64,000 nucleotides of DNA from an uncultured Pelagibacteraceae bacterium (GTDB lineage Bacteria > Pseudomonadota > Alphaproteobacteria > Pelagibacterales > Pelagibacteraceae). Each line of letters starts with the position of its first letter. Within the stretch, counting starts at the first letter, position 1. The notes under the pieces are model-generated. The model was given only the letters and a program-made list of their open reading frames with translations. It did no database searches and was not told the origin of the DNA. Location: positions 1-64,000 of the forward strand of contig CACDWM010000003.1 in assembly GCA_902556505.1 (NCBI GenBank). The letters run 5' to 3'. This document shows, in pieces, positions 17,172-24,829 of the stretch. Position numbers and translations under genes: made by a program.

Positions 17172-18182
17172 ATGAATAAAAAATTCTGGAAAAAAAAAAA
17201 AATTTTAATAACCGGAATAGATGGTTTTGTTGGATCTAATTTAGCAAAAGAATTGGTTATTCTTGAATCAAATGTAAGTGGAATTGTATTCAAAAAAAAA
17301 AAAAGGTCTCTTTTATATTTTGAAGGCATCAGTAAAAAATGTAAATTATACAAGGGAGATATATCAGATTATCATTTTTTAAAAAAAATATTTAAAAAAA
17401 ATAATTTTGATATAGTTTTTCACTTAGCTGCACAAGTTGAAGTTGGTGTTGCAAATTCTGATCCTTTTCAAACTTGGGAAAGTAATATTAAGGGGACTTA
17501 TAATTTATTAGACATAATAAATAAGAGTAAAAATGTAAAATCAATAATCGTTGCATCATCAGATAAGGCTTATGGTACGTATCCAAAGAAGTCACTACCT
17601 TATAAAGAAAATTACAAATCAGCAGCAATTTATCCTTATGATGTATCTAAAGCGTGTGCAGATATGATATCGAAAACGTATTCTTCAAAATTATTTAATT
17701 TACCAATAATTATAACAAGATTTTCTAATATTTATGGTCCTGGCCAAATACACTTTAGTGCTTTAATTCCCGACTTAATGAAATCGATTATTAAAGATAC
17801 AAAATTTGTTCCTAGAGGTAATGGTTCAGATATTAGAGATTATATTTATGTTAAAGATATAGTTGACATTTATTTGATAATTTCCTCAAAACTCTTTAAA
17901 GATCCAAAACTTAGAGGTCAAGTTTTTAATGCTGGAAATAATAAACCAAAAACAATTAAATCAATTATTAAAGAACTATATTTATATAAAAATCAAAAAG
18001 AAAAACTTAGAAAAATTTTAAATATCATGAAGAACAAAAAAACTGTTGGTGAAATTAAATATCAATATATGGATTATTCAAAACTTTATAAATATTTTAA
18101 ATGGAAGCCAAAATATAAATTTAAAAATACAATACCAATTTTATTTAAATGGTATAGCAACTTCTTTCAAAAATATAATTAA
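17172..18182 (+). CDS. NAD-dependent sugar 4,6-dehydratase (RfbG-like)
   Basis: Extended SDR of 336 residues. GIDGFVGSNLAKEL (near residue 15) is the Rossmann motif, FHLAAQVEVGVA follows, ASSDKAYGTYP matches the SDKAYG variant seen in CDP-glucose and related dehydratases, and YPYDVSKACADM supplies YxxxK. FSNIYGPGQ and GNGSDIRDYIYV complete the substrate site. It is related to the rfbG product at 1125-2204 but not a close copy. It follows a nucleotidyltransferase by 5 bases, which makes a second sugar-nucleotide module. Two A13 runs lie at 17190-17202 and 17292-17304. Its stop interlocks with that of the minus-strand neighbour in a shared TTAA. Confidence 0.82.
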   Translation: MNKKFWKKKKILITGIDGFVGSNLAKELVILESNVSGIVFKKKKRSLLYFEGISKKCKLYKGDISDYHFLKKIFKKNNFDIVFHLAAQVEVGVANSDPFQTWESNIKGTYNLLDIINKSKNVKSIIVASSDKAYGTYPKKSLPYKENYKSAAIYPYDVSKACADMISKTYSSKLFNLPIIITRFSNIYGPGQIHFSALIPDLMKSIIKDTKFVPRGNGSDIRDYIYVKDIVDIYLIISSKLFKDPKLRGQVFNAGNNKPKTIKSIIKELYLYKNQKEKLRKILNIMKNKKTVGEIKYQYMDYSKLYKYFKWKPKYKFKNTIPILFKWYSNFFQKYN

Positions 18183-19273
18183 TATTTTTGATTACTATCA
18201 AACATAATTTTGAGAAAATAAATCTGAATTCCTAAGTATCCATACCTAAAGTAAGCAGTAAAGGTATTTACATATAAACCTAGTATTATTAAAAATAAAA
18301 TAATTCCTAAACCAAACAACGTTTTTTTTTTACAATACAAAGTTAACATATTAAGAAAAATAATTTCAATACCAATTACATAAAAAATATAATTATCTGA
18401 AAAAAAAATGAATAAACCACTCAACAAAAGCACTGGCCAAATTATAGATCTTAGAACCGCTCCATATATTCCCTTTTCATTGAAATTAGGTATATTATCA
18501 TATTGTCTACCCCCCATATCAGCATTATTTCTCTGATCAATTAAATCTATAATATTAGAAAAATTTCCACTGCCATTGATTTGGGACCAATATATGAAGA
18601 AACCAAATAAAATCCCTGCTAGAAGAATTAAACTTATTCTTTTTCTTTTTTTAAAACTTTTAAAATCAATTATATTTAAAAAGTAGAAGCCAAACATTGA
18701 TCTTAAGCTTGTACCAAAGATTAAACTTATAAATACTGTGTATATGTTTGGATAAGTTATATATAAAACTAAAAATAAAAAAACGTAAATTTCTTTTAAA
18801 ATATTTACAGATAAATGCAATTTATAAGGCATAAAACAAAACACTATAAGGCAAATAATCGTCCTTAAATCAAATTTTTCATAATTTTTAAAAACATAAT
18901 TTATTATTAATAAATTTGTTATTGCATAAATTAAAAAATTAAATTTTATAATATTTCTATAAGGGCTAGAAAAAGGGTAAATATGTTTAAATTCGTGAAA
19001 TAGATTGCTTATTGAGTAAAAAAGTGTTCCTGAAAATAAATTTGAAAAAAAATTTTTTATATTATCAATTAGACTATAATCAAAACTTAGATAACTATAT
19101 GTTGTTCTTATTATATTATTAAGGTAATACTCCGAGTCAGGATGATATGTGGAGCTAATACCTAAAATTTTTCTTTCAATAAATAAAACTAACAAACATA
19201 CCAAAATTGAGCTTGTAAAAAAAAAGAGAAAAAAATATAGTTTATTACTTTTTAAATAGTTTTTTAAATTCAT
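18179..19273 (-). CDS. polytopic membrane protein of unknown function
   Basis: A 364-residue, very hydrophobic protein with about nine predicted spans. I do not recognise the family. A periplasm-sized loop of about 50 residues (roughly 40-100) with the HPDSEYYLNN stretch follows the first span, and FMPYKLHLSVNILKEIY lies in the middle. The size, topology and position inside a polysaccharide island make a polymerase (EpsG/Wzy-like) or transport role possible, but no motif proves it. It stands alone on the minus strand between two plus-strand units, its 3' end interlocked with the dehydratase gene and its 5' end divergent from the second ligase-like gene with a 60-base gap. Confidence 0.6.
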   Translation of the reverse strand: MNLKNYLKSNKLYFFLFFFTSSILVCLLVLFIERKILGISSTYHPDSEYYLNNIIRTTYSYLSFDYSLIDNIKNFFSNLFSGTLFYSISNLFHEFKHIYPFSSPYRNIIKFNFLIYAITNLLIINYVFKNYEKFDLRTIICLIVFCFMPYKLHLSVNILKEIYVFLFLVLYITYPNIYTVFISLIFGTSLRSMFGFYFLNIIDFKSFKKRKRISLILLAGILFGFFIYWSQINGSGNFSNIIDLIDQRNNADMGGRQYDNIPNFNEKGIYGAVLRSIIWPVLLLSGLFIFFSDNYIFYVIGIEIIFLNMLTLYCKKKTLFGLGIILFLIILGLYVNTFTAYFRYGYLGIQIYFLKIMFDSNQKY

Positions 19274-19333
19274 TTATTGTTATATTGTTTAGTATATAGA
19301 ACTTTTTTAAATAATTTATATTAAATAAAATTT

Positions 19334-20635
19334 GTGCAATTTAATAATCTTAAGATTTACTCACTTTCGATTTCTTTTATCCCTATTTCAATAATATTTA
19401 GTATTTTTTTAGCTGACTTGTTGGTTTCATTAACTTCAATTTTTTTTTTAATTTTTATCATAATTAATAAGAAATTTGATTTTTTAAATTGTATAGAATT
19501 TAAATTATTTTTATTTTTTTATACAATATTAATTATTAGTTCTATATTTTCAGATTACAATAATTCGATAATTACATCTTTAACTTATTTAAGGTTTGGT
19601 TTATTTTATTTATTAATAAAATATTTATTAATAAATACTGATAATTTTAAACAATATATTTCTTCAAGCCTAGTTATTAGCATATTGATTTTATTTTTAG
19701 GATTTACCTTACAATTATTAAATTTTGATTTTCTAGTTAATAATAAACCAGAATTTAGATATTCAAGTTTTTTTAATGATGAAGCAGTTTTGGGTAGTTA
19801 CTTAATTAAAATTATTCCATTAACAATTGGTTTACTTATTTATTTTAAACAACATAAATTTTTAATTTGTATTTTTCTACTAAGTATTATTATGATTTTG
19901 TTTTCTGGAGAAAGATCATCTCAATTATTATTAATTTTATTTATAACAATTTCGCTATTTTATTTACCTTATAATAAAAAAATTAAAGTCATATCTATAT
20001 TTTTAATATTGACAGTTATCTCAACAACAATCTTTATAAATGAAAAAATTAGACACAGAGTTTTAACACAGACTTTTTTTCAGATGGGAATTTTAGATAA
20101 AGAAGAAAAATATATTGAAATAGAGATTAAAAATAAAAATGAAGAAAAAGTAATTATGGCTCTTATTAAGGAGGATCATTTTATTCCTTTAAAATATTAT
20201 TTAATGTTTAATGCATCATTTAATATTTTTTTAGATAATGTTTTATTAGGCAGTGGGGTTAAAACTTTTAGAAAAAAATGTATGGAACCAGATTATTATC
20301 AAATTCAAAATTATAGCTTATTTAAGGATAAACCTTATAATTTTTATGAAGGATATACAGGTATAGATTCTTGCTCCACCCATCCTCATAATTATTATAT
20401 TCAAATTCTCACAGAAACAGGAATAATAGCATTTTTGATAATTCTATTTTTGTTTATTTATTCAACTTACAAAATATTTGTTTCAAGAAAATTACATAAC
20501 AAATTTTTTGCTATAGGTACGTTTTTAAATTTATTTCCAATTGTATTTACTGGATCATTTTACAATAATTTTATAAGCATATTAATTTTTTTAACATTGT
20601 CTTTTTTATTAAATGAGCAAAATGAAAAAATGTAA
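19334..20635 (+). CDS. O-antigen ligase/polymerase (WaaL/Wzy_C family), copy 2
   Basis: Membrane protein of 433 residues with about ten to twelve spans, paralogous to the one at 12364-13617. It shares the FFNDEAVLGSYL and FSGERSSQLL arginine motifs, the periplasmic KTFRKKC motif and CSTHPHNYYIQILTETGIIAF near residue 350. The large periplasmic loop (about 235-350) is longer than in copy 1. The start is GTG at 19334, with no ATG close by. Role: glycan ligation or polymerisation in the periplasm. Having two such proteins suggests either one ligase and one polymerase, or two glycans. It overlaps the methyltransferase gene by 23 bases. Confidence 0.82.
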   Translation: MQFNNLKIYSLSISFIPISIIFSIFLADLLVSLTSIFFLIFIIINKKFDFLNCIEFKLFLFFYTILIISSIFSDYNNSIITSLTYLRFGLFYLLIKYLLINTDNFKQYISSSLVISILILFLGFTLQLLNFDFLVNNKPEFRYSSFFNDEAVLGSYLIKIIPLTIGLLIYFKQHKFLICIFLLSIIMILFSGERSSQLLLILFITISLFYLPYNKKIKVISIFLILTVISTTIFINEKIRHRVLTQTFFQMGILDKEEKYIEIEIKNKNEEKVIMALIKEDHFIPLKYYLMFNASFNIFLDNVLLGSGVKTFRKKCMEPDYYQIQNYSLFKDKPYNFYEGYTGIDSCSTHPHNYYIQILTETGIIAFLIILFLFIYSTYKIFVSRKLHNKFFAIGTFLNLFPIVFTGSFYNNFISILIFLTLSFLLNEQNEKM

Positions 20636-21464
20636 ATTTTGTAATTCTAATTTAGAAAAAAAAATTAATACTTTTAATTTTAAATTACTTAAATCTAATG
20701 GTATTTTTTATCATTGTTTAAAATGTAAAATTTTTATTAATTTTAAAATTAGTAAAGAAAAAATTTATACCAAAAATATTAAAAATCTAAATGTATCAAA
20801 TAAGAATTTTTTATATTATTTAAAATCAATTTTTTTTCTTATTTTTTATTTAAGGATAAAACCATTTTTTCCATTTAATAAAAATATCATTCTAGATTTT
20901 GGCTCAGGTTCTGGGGAACTCACAAATTTACTTGGTTTTTTTAATAATAAGACTTTTGCAACAGATTTTGAATTTAATAGATATAATTACTCTAAAAAAA
21001 TAAAATTTATAAAATCAAAAAACTTATTTAATAAAAACAATAATAACAAATTTGATATGATAATAATGAGACATGTATTAGAACATATTTTGGATTTTGA
21101 GAGATTAATTAATAAGCTAAAAAAACTTTTAAAAAAAAAATCAGGAACAATTGTTATAGAAGTGCCTAATTACGATAGCATTTGGAATAAAATTTTAAGA
21201 GGAAATTGGCCTGGTTATTTTTATCCTTATCATCATTATGTTTTTTCAGAAAAATTTTTAAAAAAACAATTGATTAAGAATGGTCTTAAGTTAATTAAAA
21301 TAAATAAAGCCGAACCTCCAATTTTTGGAGCATTCTTTTATTCAATAGGTCTTAGCAGAAATTTAAGCAGATTGTTATCTGTAATATGTTATCCAATTCA
21401 AATTTTAGTGTCAAAAATTACATTCAAATCTGAGGCTTTAATATTATTTGTTAAAAATGACTAA
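20613..21464 (+). CDS. class I SAM-dependent methyltransferase with N-terminal zinc-ribbon-like knuckles
   Basis: A 283-residue protein. The N-terminus has two Cys pairs (CKFCNS and CLKCKIF, about residues 7-40) that look like a zinc ribbon. The Rossmann methyltransferase core follows: ILDFGSGSGELTNLL (motif I, near 91), then MIIMRHVLEHILDFERL (motif IV) and TIVIEVPNYDS (post-motif). The combination is common in sugar C- or O-methyltransferases of polysaccharide and tailoring clusters. GYFYPYHHYVFSEKFLKKQL is typical of Methyltransf_23-type proteins. It may methylate a sugar of the lipid-linked unit; the substrate is unknown. The start overlaps the ligase gene. Confidence 0.82.
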   Translation: MSKMKKCKFCNSNLEKKINTFNFKLLKSNGIFYHCLKCKIFINFKISKEKIYTKNIKNLNVSNKNFLYYLKSIFFLIFYLRIKPFFPFNKNIILDFGSGSGELTNLLGFFNNKTFATDFEFNRYNYSKKIKFIKSKNLFNKNNNNKFDMIIMRHVLEHILDFERLINKLKKLLKKKSGTIVIEVPNYDSIWNKILRGNWPGYFYPYHHYVFSEKFLKKQLIKNGLKLIKINKAEPPIFGAFFYSIGLSRNLSRLLSVICYPIQILVSKITFKSEALILFVKND

Positions 21465-22257
21465 CTATTTAAGTTATTTTTTATATTTTTTTGGAAATTT
21501 ACTTATCGTAATTTATGTTCCTGATATTGAAGCTCAGATATTTTTATCTGTATATTCTTTAAGTAGTTTATTAATAGGTCCTTTATCTTTTATTTTTTTT
21601 TCTAAATATATTCAGAAAAGTACTCAAATAAAAATTTTAATAATATTAATAAACTTTTCTTTATTAATTTTTGATGAGAGTAATAAATATTTTTATTTTA
21701 TATATACACTAAACTTATTTTTTTGTGATCTCTTCTCCTCACAAATGAAAAACCAGAAATTGAATTTTTTATTCAAATTAACTCTTTTTCTTTCAACTTT
21801 TCCAATAATTTTTAATATTTTTTCTTTTGATTTTTTAATTTTACTTAGAATTTTTTTGTGTTCTTCTTTGTTAATATATCTATTAATTACAAGTGAAGAA
21901 TATTTAAATTTAGATATAAAATATCCCTATATTTATCAATTAATTACTAATTTAAATTATTTTGGAACACTCTTTTTGTTGACTTTACTTTTAGAGGGCC
22001 AAACTTTAAAAGTTGCTTATATTATCCTTCAAATAGGTTTATCTATTATCTTAAAGCTTTATGATTTAAAAATTCGAAAAATAATGGATAGCAATATATT
22101 TGAAAAAATTTTTAAAGTATCAATTATATTTATTTTCTTTATCCCAATATCTTTTATGTTTTTTAATTTGCCAAAATCAGTAATAATTTTATATTATACT
22201 AGTTTTATAATACTTATTTTTGTTAAATATAAATTTTTAAAATATGAGCAAAACTAA
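21457..22257 (+). CDS. polytopic membrane protein of unknown function
   Basis: A 266-residue hydrophobic protein with about eight predicted spans and few charged residues. I see no motif that assigns it. The start was set at the ATG at 21457, which overlaps the methyltransferase stop by eight bases; a TTG three codons upstream is in frame. It sits between a methyltransferase and a glycosyltransferase (14-base overlap with the next gene), so it belongs to the polysaccharide operon. The repeated paired-helix pattern could suit a transporter or half-size flippase; equally it could be an accessory membrane protein. Confidence 0.6.
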   Translation: MTNYLSYFLYFFGNLLIVIYVPDIEAQIFLSVYSLSSLLIGPLSFIFFSKYIQKSTQIKILIILINFSLLIFDESNKYFYFIYTLNLFFCDLFSSQMKNQKLNFLFKLTLFLSTFPIIFNIFSFDFLILLRIFLCSSLLIYLLITSEEYLNLDIKYPYIYQLITNLNYFGTLFLLTLLLEGQTLKVAYIILQIGLSIILKLYDLKIRKIMDSNIFEKIFKVSIIFIFFIPISFMFFNLPKSVIILYYTSFIILIFVKYKFLKYEQN

Positions 22258-23305
22258 GATAGGCATAGTTGGTATACGGGGGTTGCCTGCAAATTATGGG
22301 GCATTTGATCAGTTTGTAAGTCAATTTGTAAAATATTCAAATAAAAATAAAAAAAATTTATTTTTTTTTATTTCTGCCGAGCCTAATAAAAATAAAATTC
22401 AAATAGAAAATGTACACCAATTTTATTTTTTTAGGGGAAAAAATTTTTTTATCTTATTAAACTATTTAGTGTCTATTATTTATTTTTATCTAAGGGGTGT
22501 TAGGATATTTTTGTTTTTTGGATATGGAGCAGTCATTTTTTTCCCAATTTTAAAATTATTAAATTGTAAAATAATTTGTAATGTTGACGGAATTGAATGG
22601 AGAAGAAATGTTTCAAAATTTAAAAAAAAATATTTTAAATTTTGTGAAAAGCTTGTTGCAAAAATCAATGTTAATTTAATATTTGATTCTTTGGTGATTA
22701 AAAAATATTACAAAATTAGACATCGGGTCGATGGAAATTTACTTTACTATCCATCTGACTTTACAAATAAAAAAAAAGTTGGTGATAAGATTAAGAAAAA
22801 TGAAATTAAAAAAGCAATTATTGTTATGCGTTTTTTACCAGAAAATAATATTAGTATGATTATAGACACATTCCTTGAATTAAAAAAAAACCATAATATT
22901 AATGATAAGCTTTTTATAATAGGTAGAGAAAACTCGTATTTTAATCAAAATATAGAACCTAAAATTAAAAATAAATCAAATATAGTTTTTCTTGGTCCAA
23001 TCTATGACAGGAATAAATTGATGGAGATTTGGAATTCAGCAGACTATTATATTCATGGTCATAGTGTTGGCGGAACAAATCCAACTCTTATAGAGGCATT
23101 GAGTATAGGTCTTCCAATACTCGCATTTAATGTAATGTTTAATAAAAAAATTATAGGAAAAGAAGGTAAATATTTTTCAAGTAAAAAAGATCTAATTGAT
23201 TTAATAAAAAAAAAAGAATTTGTCGACTTTAAACCACATGTAGACCTTGAGAAATTTAGTGAGAGATTTGTTAATGAAGGCTATTTAAGTCTGATAAAAA
23301 CATAA
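22244..23305 (+). CDS. GT4 glycosyltransferase with DUF1972 N-terminal domain
   Basis: The N-terminus IGIVGIRGLPANYGAFDQF (residues 6-24) matches the DUF1972 domain of rhamnosyltransferase-like GT4 enzymes, whose consensus is G-x-RG-(I/L)-P-A-x-YGGFE. The segment CNVDGIEWRRNVSKF is also typical of that group. The C-terminal GT4 domain has IVMRFLPENN and the donor-binding region HGHSVGGTNPTLIEALS with the two acidic positions relaxed (GG instead of E at the first). Length 353. It is the last island gene before the 5S rRNA. It likely transfers a deoxyhexose such as rhamnose, a substrate guess based only on the family. Confidence 0.85.
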   Translation: MSKTKIGIVGIRGLPANYGAFDQFVSQFVKYSNKNKKNLFFFISAEPNKNKIQIENVHQFYFFRGKNFFILLNYLVSIIYFYLRGVRIFLFFGYGAVIFFPILKLLNCKIICNVDGIEWRRNVSKFKKKYFKFCEKLVAKINVNLIFDSLVIKKYYKIRHRVDGNLLYYPSDFTNKKKVGDKIKKNEIKKAIIVMRFLPENNISMIIDTFLELKKNHNINDKLFIIGRENSYFNQNIEPKIKNKSNIVFLGPIYDRNKLMEIWNSADYYIHGHSVGGTNPTLIEALSIGLPILAFNVMFNKKIIGKEGKYFSSKKDLIDLIKKKEFVDFKPHVDLEKFSERFVNEGYLSLIKT

Positions 23306-23326
23306 TAAAATTAGTATTTATTTATG

Positions 23327-23354
23327 TTTACAAAATAAAATTCTATTATATAAG
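23327..23354 (+). promoter_or_regulatory. candidate sigma-70-type promoter for 5S rRNA
   Basis: TTTACA at 23327-23332 and TATAAG at 23349-23354 are spaced by 16 bases, with the 5S gene beginning 5 bases after the second hexamer. A dedicated promoter is expected because no 16S or 23S gene precedes the 5S here. In DNA this A/T-rich such hexamers arise easily, so confidence is modest. Confidence 0.4.
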
Positions 23355-23359
23355 GATTT

Positions 23360-23475
23360 GCCTGGTGATTATTGCGAAAGGGTTATACCCGATCCCATTC
23401 CGAACTCGGAAGTCAAGCCTTTCTGCGCCGATGGTACTTTGTCTTAAGACATGGAAGAGTAGGTCATTGCCAGGC
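23360..23475 (+). rRNA. rrf: 5S ribosomal RNA
   Basis: A 116-base gene whose ends GCCTGG (23360-23365) and CCAGGC (23470-23475) pair as helix I. The internal segment CCCATTCCGAACTCGGAAG (near 23395) is the near-universal 5S helix III/loop C signature. It is much richer in G+C than the surrounding DNA. There is no tRNA, 23S or 16S nearby: the upstream neighbour is a glycosyltransferase and rpmJ begins only 11 bases downstream. A 5S gene split from 16S-23S by a hypervariable island is the known SAR11 arrangement. Confidence 0.96.
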
Positions 23476-23486
23476 TTAAAATTGCT

Positions 23487-23612
23487 ATGAAAATTAAAAG
23501 TTCTTTAAAATCTATTAAAAAAAGAGATCTTAATTCTAAATTAGTAAGAAGAAGAGGTCGTGTCTACGTAATTAATAAAACAAATCCAAAGTTTAAAGCT
23601 AGGCAGAAGTAA
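23487..23612 (+). CDS. rpmJ: 50S ribosomal protein L36
   Basis: A 41-codon gene. The product begins [14 protein letters not shown] and continues [22 protein letters not shown], which matches the alphaproteobacterial L36 form. The cysteines and histidine of zinc-binding L36 are absent, so this is the zinc-independent version. It starts just 11 bases after the 3' end of the 5S rRNA with no terminator between, so it is probably cut from a common transcript. A protein-coding operon with the cytochrome oxidase subunit IV-like gene and pntAA may follow. Confidence 0.93.
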   Translation: MKIKSSLKSIKKRDLNSKLVRRRGRVYVINKTNPKFKARQK

Positions 23613-23617
23613 TTTTT

Positions 23618-23728
23618 ATGGATAACGAAAACCATAAAAATACTTGGAATAATTTTACTAAATTTGTTCTGTGGGGAACTGTCGCTGTTATATGTGTTTT
23701 GGTATTAATGGCAATATTCTTATTGTAG
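23618..23728 (+). CDS. small membrane protein, aa3-type cytochrome c oxidase subunit IV-like
   Basis: A 36-codon gene (MDNENHKNTWNNFTKF, then a single hydrophobic span to the end). A short polar head with a conserved HxxTWxxFxK pattern before one transmembrane helix is the signature of bacterial aa3-type cytochrome c oxidase subunit IV (COX4_pro_2 family), and in many alphaproteobacteria such a gene lies just upstream of pntA, as here. It starts 5 bases after rpmJ and ends 9 before pntAA. The role in the oxidase is structural and not essential in species where it was studied. Confidence 0.7.
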   Translation: MDNENHKNTWNNFTKFVLWGTVAVICVLVLMAIFLL

Positions 23729-23737
23729 AATTCGTGA

Positions 23738-24826
23738 ATGAGAATCGGTTCTATCTTAGAAAATCAAAAAATTGAAAAAAGAGTAGCGATTACACCTGAA
23801 ATTGTGAAAAAATATACTTCTCTCGGGTTAGAAGTATGTTTGGTTGAAAATTATGCTTCGCATCTTGGAATTAAAGACAATTCTTATAAAGAAATGGGTG
23901 TTAAATTTTTAAATGACGAAAAAGAAATATTAAACTCTTCAGAAATAATTGTTCAGCTTGGTATGTTATCTGAAGATAAAACTTCATCTATTAAAGAAAA
24001 CCAGACTATAATTGGAGTTTTAAACCCCTATACCAATAAAGAAAAATTAGAAATTCTAGCTAAAAAAAAAATAAATCTTTTTTCGTTAGAATTGCTTCCA
24101 AGAATTACCAGAGCACAATCTATGGATATATTATCTTCCCAAGCAAATCTTGCTGGTTATAAAGCAGTTATCGAGTCTTTTGCTAACTTTGAAAAAGCTA
24201 TACCGATGATGATGACGGCAGCAGGAACAGTTCCAGCTGCAAAAGTTTTAGTTGTTGGTGCGGGTGTTGCTGGATTACAAGCAATTGCCACTGCCAAGAG
24301 AATGGGTGCAATAGTTTTTGCTACAGACGTGAGAATGGCATCAAAAGAACAAGTTGAAAGTTTAGGTGGTAAATTTTTAACTGTAGAGGGTTCAGAAAAT
24401 TTAGAAACTGAGGGAGGTTATGCAAAAGAGGCGTCTGAAGAATTTAAACAAAAACAAGAAGATCTTTTGTCTGAAACTTTAAAAAAAATTGATATAGTAA
24501 TTTGTACAGCCTTGATACCTGGTAAAAAGGCTCCATTGATAATAAAAGATAGCATGATTCAAAATATGCAATCAGGATCAATAATTTATGATCTAGCAGC
24601 AATTCAAGGAGGAAATACTGCGTTTACAGAAGCGGATAAAGTTATTGAAAAAAATGGAATTAAAATAATGGGTGAGAGCAATATTTTAAATAAATTACCT
24701 GTTTCCGCTTCAAACTTGTATGCTAAAAATGTCTTTAATTTTGTTGATAATTTAATCAGCAAAGAGAGTAAAAAAATAAATATTAATTTAGAAGATGAAA
24801 TTATACAAAAAACATTAATAAAATAA
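23738..24826 (+). CDS. pntA: NAD(P) transhydrogenase subunit alpha part 1
   Basis: NAD-binding domain I of the proton-translocating transhydrogenase, which passes hydride from NADH to NADP+ driven by the proton gradient. The N-terminus MRIGSILENQ and KRVAITPEIVKKY match AlaDh/PNT families, and VVGAGVAGLQAIATAKRMGA (residue 172 on) is the Rossmann motif. The mobile loop and GGNTAFTEADK are present. At 362 residues it is the split form, with the membrane part of alpha encoded separately by the next gene, as in alphaproteobacteria. The enzyme is a main source of NADPH where the oxidative pentose phosphate route is weak. Confidence 0.96.
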   Translation: MRIGSILENQKIEKRVAITPEIVKKYTSLGLEVCLVENYASHLGIKDNSYKEMGVKFLNDEKEILNSSEIIVQLGMLSEDKTSSIKENQTIIGVLNPYTNKEKLEILAKKKINLFSLELLPRITRAQSMDILSSQANLAGYKAVIESFANFEKAIPMMMTAAGTVPAAKVLVVGAGVAGLQAIATAKRMGAIVFATDVRMASKEQVESLGGKFLTVEGSENLETEGGYAKEASEEFKQKQEDLLSETLKKIDIVICTALIPGKKAPLIIKDSMIQNMQSGSIIYDLAAIQGGNTAFTEADKVIEKNGIKIMGESNILNKLPVSASNLYAKNVFNFVDNLISKESKKININLEDEIIQKTLIK

Positions 24827-24829
24827 TTT

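Noticed and set aside
1-23305. Island boundaries searched for integrase, transposase, direct repeats or tRNA integration sites
   Set aside because: None seen. The right edge is a 5S rRNA gene, so recombination between homologous flanks explains the island better than a mobile element.
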